Of a stretch of 44,588 bases of DNA, positions 41,549 to 44,588 are shown in pieces. The number at the start of each line of letters is the position of its first letter. Position 1 is the first letter of the stretch. Below the pieces are notes generated by a model. The model did no database searches and was not told the DNA's origin. It worked only from the letters and a program-made list of their open reading frames with translations. This DNA is from Candidatus Dormiibacterota bacterium (GTDB lineage Bacteria > Chloroflexota > Dormibacteria > Dormibacterales > Dormibacteraceae). Both the position numbers and the translations under genes were made by a program. Location: positions 1-44,588 of the forward strand of contig PLJM01000016.1 in assembly GCA_003139695.1 (NCBI GenBank), given 5' to 3'.

Positions 41549-42394
41549 TTACGAGGCTTTTCTGCGGGCCTTCTTTGCTTCGGCTGCCGGGGCTTCTCTG
41601 CCGCCTGTCTTCCGTGATTTCTTGGCCTGCTCGACCGACGCACGAAGCGCTTCCATCAGGTCCATCACCTTTGCGGTCTGCGGCTGCGCCGGGGCTTCGA
41701 TCACCTCGCCATCGATCTTTGCCTGCACCACCTTCATCACCGCTTCCTTGTACTCGTCCTTGTAGCGGGAGGGGTCGAAGGTGTCCGCAAGGCTCTCGAT
41801 CAGGGCTTTCGCCATCTCGAGCTCTTTCGGGTTGATCTTCACCTCCCCATCGAGGCCCTTGAGGCCTTCCATCGAGCGGATCTCGTCGGGCCAGTTGAGC
41901 GTATTCATGAGCAGGCCGGGTCCGTGCGAGTGCAATGCGGCGAGGTGCTCACGGTCGCGCAGGGCGATTTTCGCGATCGCCATGCGGCCTGTCGTCTCGA
42001 GTGCCTTGCGCAAGAGCTGATAAGGCTTCTTGCCCAGCTCCTCGGGCTCCATGTAGTACGCGTTCTTGAAGTAGAGGCCGGGCTCGATGTCGTCAGCGGG
42101 CACGAACTCGGTGATGTCGATGCTGTGCGCCGTCGCGAGGGGGAGGTTGTCGAGGTCCTTCTCGTCGATGATCACGTAGCGGTCCTTGCCGACCTCGAAG
42201 CCCTTCAGGATCTCGCCGTAGGCGACCTCGTGGTCTCCCTCCGAGCACCAACGCTTGTAGGTGATCGGCGATTTGTGATCGGGGCAGAGCTGGCGGAACG
42301 AGACCTTCGCGCTCGACTCCGTCGCGTTATACAGGCGAATTGGTATCGAGACCATTCCGAATGAGACGACGCCTTTCCACATTGATCGCGGCAT
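41549..42394 (-). CDS. ku: Non-homologous end-joining protein Ku
   Basis: 281 residues from ATG 42394. MPRSMWKGVVSFGMVSIPIRLYNATES is the bacterial Ku N terminus; ELGKKPYQLLRKALETTGRMAIAKIALRDREHLAALHSHGPGLLMNTLNWPDEIR is the core. The homodimer encircles DNA ends and recruits the ligase. The Lys/Arg-rich tail (AEAKKARRKAS) is typical of Ku C-terminal DNA-sliding extensions. Promoter TAGCCA-17-TATAAA stands directly before the start. First gene of a five-gene minus-strand operon. Confidence 0.95.
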   Translation of the reverse strand: MPRSMWKGVVSFGMVSIPIRLYNATESSAKVSFRQLCPDHKSPITYKRWCSEGDHEVAYGEILKGFEVGKDRYVIIDEKDLDNLPLATAHSIDITEFVPADDIEPGLYFKNAYYMEPEELGKKPYQLLRKALETTGRMAIAKIALRDREHLAALHSHGPGLLMNTLNWPDEIRSMEGLKGLDGEVKINPKELEMAKALIESLADTFDPSRYKDEYKEAVMKVVQAKIDGEVIEAPAQPQTAKVMDLMEALRASVEQAKKSRKTGGREAPAAEAKKARRKAS

Positions 42395-42403
42395 GTTGGT
42401 GAG

Positions 42404-42432
42404 TTTATAGGTAAAGGCACAGCCGCTGGCTA
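42404..42432 (-). promoter_or_regulatory. Promoter of the Ku operon
   Basis: On the minus strand TAGCCA (42427-42432), a 17-base spacer, then TATAAA (42404-42409). The ATG at 42394 follows after 9 bases, so the transcript has little or no leader. No LexA-type box is seen here. Confidence 0.55.
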
Positions 42433-42469
42433 CTTTTCGTAAGCCGCCGTTCCGCTGCATATTAGTCGC

Positions 42470-43309
42470 GTGCAGCTGGGCGACCTCGAGCTATATCTCC
42501 TCATCGCGGGTCACTGGAAGGCGGATGGGGGCCTGATGTTCGGCGTCGTGCCCAAGGTGATGTGGGAGAAGAAACGGGCTGCTGACGGCAACAACATGAT
42601 CGACATGGCGTGCGTCGGGCTCATTGCGCGGATCGATGGTCGGGTCGTCGTGTGCGAGACGGGCATCGGGACGAAGCTCGATGAGAAGAGGGCTCGGCAG
42701 GTGGCGCTGCGCGAACCGGAGGGTTTGCTCCATTCGCTGCGCAAGGTGGGGATCGCGCCTGACGAGGTCGATGCGGTCATCACCACGCATCTTCATTGGG
42801 ATCATGCCGGTGGATTGACGCGGCGTGATGAGAGGGGAGGGCTCGAGCTGACCTTCAAGAAGGCGCGTCATTTCATCCAGAGGAGCGAGTGGGATTTCGC
42901 GCTGCATCCAGATCAGCGCAGCCAGTCGGCGTATTACCAGGAGGACTTCACGCCGCTCGCTGATGGCAATCGGGTGGTGGAGCTGCTTGACGGTGACACG
43001 GAGGTGCTGCCCGGGGTGCACGTGCGGCATGTGGGTGGTCACACGCCGGGGAGCCAGGTGATTGTTTTTAGGTCGGGGGAGCTGGCGTGCGCGGTGACGG
43101 GGGACCTCGTGTGCCAGACCCCGCACCTGAGGGTGCCGTGGACCATGGCCGCGGACCTGGATCCGCTGCGCGTGCTGGAACAGAAGGCGCGGTTGTTCGA
43201 GGAGGCGGAGCGGCATCGGTGGCTGCTGGTGCTGAGTCACGAGCCGGATCAGCCCGCGGGGTACCTGGAGGAGGGGGGGCGGTGGAGTCCGGAGCGGAGG
43301 CTTTCTTGA
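42470..43309 (+). CDS. Metallo-beta-lactamase-fold hydrolase
   Basis: 279 residues from GTG 42470. The zinc motif H107-L-H109-W-D111-H112 lies in TTHLHWDHAGG, with further ligands in VGGHTPGSQ and AVTGDLVC. The arrangement fits the broad lactonase / N-acyl-homoserine-lactonase-like group; the substrate is not readable. It is divergent from Ku with a 75-base gap and has a TATTAG hexamer 4 bases before the GTG (leaderless type). The alpha/beta hydrolase begins 2 bases after its stop, so the two hydrolases form an operon. Confidence 0.85.
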   Translation: MQLGDLELYLLIAGHWKADGGLMFGVVPKVMWEKKRAADGNNMIDMACVGLIARIDGRVVVCETGIGTKLDEKRARQVALREPEGLLHSLRKVGIAPDEVDAVITTHLHWDHAGGLTRRDERGGLELTFKKARHFIQRSEWDFALHPDQRSQSAYYQEDFTPLADGNRVVELLDGDTEVLPGVHVRHVGGHTPGSQVIVFRSGELACAVTGDLVCQTPHLRVPWTMAADLDPLRVLEQKARLFEEAERHRWLLVLSHEPDQPAGYLEEGGRWSPERRLS

Positions 43310-43311
43310 GC

Positions 43312-44163
43312 ATGAGGACCGCGGATGGGCGCACGCTCGGCTACCACAAGATGGGGAGCGGTCCGGTGCTGGTGTGCCATCCGGGGGGTCCTGGGTTCTC
43401 GTCGCTGTATTTCGGCGATCTGGCCGGCCTTTGGGAGAGGTTCACCCTCGTGTTGCTCCACCCGCGGGGGACGGGGACCTCGGGGCGACCGAAGGATCCG
43501 AGGGCGTACCAGATCGAGGATTACGTATCGGATGTCGAGGAGCTGAGGGTGCACCTGGGGCTCGAGAGGTTGCTGTTGCTGGGGCATTCGCACGGGGGGG
43601 TGGTGGCGCTGGCGTACGCGGCCCGGCACCCGGGGACGGTGGAGAGGCTGGTCCTGGCTTCGACGCTCGCGCGGTTTGGTGAGCCGCAGCAAGAGGCCAT
43701 GCGGGAGGGGATGGACAAGAGGTCGGGGCAGCCGTGGTACCCGGACGCGGTGGCGGCGCTCGAGGAGGAGCAGGAGGGCAAGTTCTCGAGTGATGAGGAG
43801 CTGGCGCAGCTGACCTTCCGGGAGCTGCCGCTCTACTTTGCGCACTACGGTGCGGCCGAGGCGGGGTATCTCGACACGCTCAAGGCGGAGACGCTCAATG
43901 CCGACGCGCTGAAGCTGTTCAACAAGGAGATCTTTGAGAGGTTCGACCTTCGGGGTGAGCTGGGGGCGATCACGGCACCGACCCTCGTGATCACGGGGGA
44001 GGAGGACTTCATCTGCGGACCCGTGTGCGCTGAGGAGATTGCGTCGGGGATCACGGGGGCGAAGAAGGTGATCGTGGGGGACGCGGGCCACATGATCTTC
44101 ATCGAACAGCCGGAAGAGTTCGAGCGGGAAGTGGCCGATTTCTTGGAGGAGAGTACGGCTTAA
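43312..44163 (+). CDS. Alpha/beta hydrolase, proline iminopeptidase-like
   Basis: 283 residues from ATG 43312. Oxyanion-hole HPGGPG (23-28), nucleophile elbow LLGHS93HGG, LDTLKAET helical cap, acid in GEEDFICGP and the catalytic His in GDAGHMIFIEQP. The HPGGPG motif is typical of the proline iminopeptidase group, which also contains esterases and lactonases. It follows the metallo-hydrolase by 2 bases, so the pair may act on one pathway. Codon third positions are unusually rich in G (GGG, CTG, GAG) compared with the C-ending genes near 4-7 kb. Confidence 0.85.
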   Translation: MRTADGRTLGYHKMGSGPVLVCHPGGPGFSSLYFGDLAGLWERFTLVLLHPRGTGTSGRPKDPRAYQIEDYVSDVEELRVHLGLERLLLLGHSHGGVVALAYAARHPGTVERLVLASTLARFGEPQQEAMREGMDKRSGQPWYPDAVAALEEEQEGKFSSDEELAQLTFRELPLYFAHYGAAEAGYLDTLKAETLNADALKLFNKEIFERFDLRGELGAITAPTLVITGEEDFICGPVCAEEIASGITGAKKVIVGDAGHMIFIEQPEEFEREVADFLEESTA

Positions 44164-44452
44164 CAGGCAGGGTTGTCCGGCCCACGATCGGTTCTAAGCT
44201 GCGCCTCAGGTGCGTGTGTTGAGGGGGAGGGCAACAACGCAATGGAGGTGGGGAGGGCCCGGCGTGGGCTGTGTTCATCTGGCTCTGCGGGTCGGTGGCT
44301 GACGCGGCGCACGTAGCAAGTGGCGTGTGATGACGGGGCTGGGAAGTGGGTGTTCCGGGGGGTGTCTGGCAGTCCGTCAGGAGATGCGCGGAGGCAGGCG
44401 ACCTGGGGGTAGAAATTTAGCTCCAAAATAGTTGCTGTTAAGGGCGTTTTTT
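44164..44452. other. Intergenic stretch without recognised features
   Basis: About 290 bases, G-rich on the plus strand, between the alpha/beta hydrolase stop and the promoter at 44457. I see no convincing ORF, RNA gene or terminator. The far end turns AT-rich from about 44410, as expected next to a promoter. Confidence 0.5.
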
Positions 44453-44499
44453 CGTATTGATTTCGAATACGCATTTGCTAAAATACGAACATGCGTTCT
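44453..44499 (+). promoter_or_regulatory. Promoter with LexA-type box and dyad, upstream of the last gene
   Basis: TTGATT (44457-44462), 16-base spacer, TAAAAT (44479-44484), and an ATG 6 bases later at 44491. CGAACATGCGTTCT (44486-44499) holds an exact GAAC-N4-GTTC LexA core spanning the start codon. A second dyad CGTATT-N7-AATACG (44453-44471) overlaps the -35, and AATACG is repeated at 44482-44487. Confidence 0.7.
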
Positions 44500-44588
44500 A
44501 TGGTGGATTTCGGGCACCAACCTAGCCCTAGCCAGACCCCGTTCCAAGTCATGGATCAAGGCCTGCAGCGTCTTCGCCATGAGGACCT
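44491..44588 (+). CDS. Start of a gene cut by the window edge, possibly DUF222-HNH family
   Basis: 32 complete codons from ATG 44491: MRSMVDFGHQ, then PSPSQTPFQVMDQGLQRLRHED. The short Pro-rich lead and the helix GLQRLRHED are compatible with the N terminus of DUF222/HNH proteins. The promoter plan (LexA-type box, -10 six bases before the ATG) is the same as that of the DUF222-HNH gene at 29836-31019. Too short for a firm family call. Confidence 0.5.
   Translation, partial: MRSMVDFGHQPSPSQTPFQVMDQGLQRLRHED

Noticed and set aside
44377..44580. 67-codon minus-strand frame at the right edge
   Set aside because: It runs against the promoter and start codon of the plus-strand gene and shows no domain.

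Overview
The window is a GC-rich chromosomal segment with no sign of phage or plasmid. It opens with the last ~300 bases of a 23S rRNA and then carries about 45 mostly housekeeping genes. Gene order and content point to an uncultured member of the Terrabacteria side of the tree, either a deep actinobacterial relative or the Chloroflexota/Dormibacterota neighbourhood. The main reasons are: a coaD / DivIVA-like coiled-coil / rpmF / fabD / acpP / rnc / smc / ftsY block followed by ylxM / ffh / rpsP / KH / rimM / trmD / rplS / rnhB / yraN; DUF222-HNH (13E12-type) nuclease genes; Ku plus a stand-alone ATP-dependent ligase; Firmicutes/actinobacterial-style LexA boxes; and many TTG/GTG and apparently leaderless starts. 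The lineage call is an inference.

Layout. 1-300: 23S rRNA 3' end, with no 5S behind it. 430-3801: complete riboflavin operon ribD-ribE-ribBA-ribH. 3818-8250: PNPOx-like flavoprotein, large M16C metalloprotease, two LiaF/DUF5668-like membrane proteins. 8254-10502: glutamate formiminotransferase divergent from an AcuC-type deacetylase. 10509-13986: rpmB and a small membrane protein on the minus strand; Asp23-FakA-DegV on the plus strand. 13976-15733: MpaB-like oxygenase and a COG4280-like membrane protein pair. 15730-22101: recG, M20 peptidase, LigB/MEMO protein, selD, rsmD, coaD. 22098-29835: DivIVA-like protein, rpmF, fabD, acpP, rnc, smc, ftsY, PHP phosphoesterase. 29836-31610: a frameshifted DUF222-HNH nuclease and, upstream of it, four imperfect ~115-150 bp tandem repeats. 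31617-37113: Lrp-type sensor domain, then the SRP/ribosome-maturation operon. 37117-42394 (minus): a five-gene tight operon Ku, DNA ligase, NAD epimerase, ABC ATPase, ABC permease. 42470-44163: metallo-beta-lactamase-fold hydrolase and alpha/beta hydrolase. 44491-end: the first 32 codons of another gene under a LexA-box promoter.

The most interesting signals are not in the gene list. (1) A 220-bp element with perfect 19-bp terminal inverted repeats beginning and ending in TA sits exactly between ylxM and ffh. Removing it with one TA copy restores a TAATG stop/start overlap with a good Shine-Dalgarno, so it looks like an IS630/Tc1-type miniature element caught in an essential operon. (2) Two genes (the coiled-coil gene and rnc) appear to start at ATA codons that overlap the previous stop (ATAA, ATAG), each 8-9 nt behind a strong Shine-Dalgarno; recG appears to start at CTG in CTGA. 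(3) ftsY follows smc in the same frame, separated only by a TAG codon, with no usable start near its homology start. (4) Both DUF222-type promoters carry GAAC-N4-GTTC LexA-type boxes over the start site, which fits an SOS-controlled nuclease family, and one is bordered by tandem repeats. All of these are readings by eye; no alignment or folding program was run.
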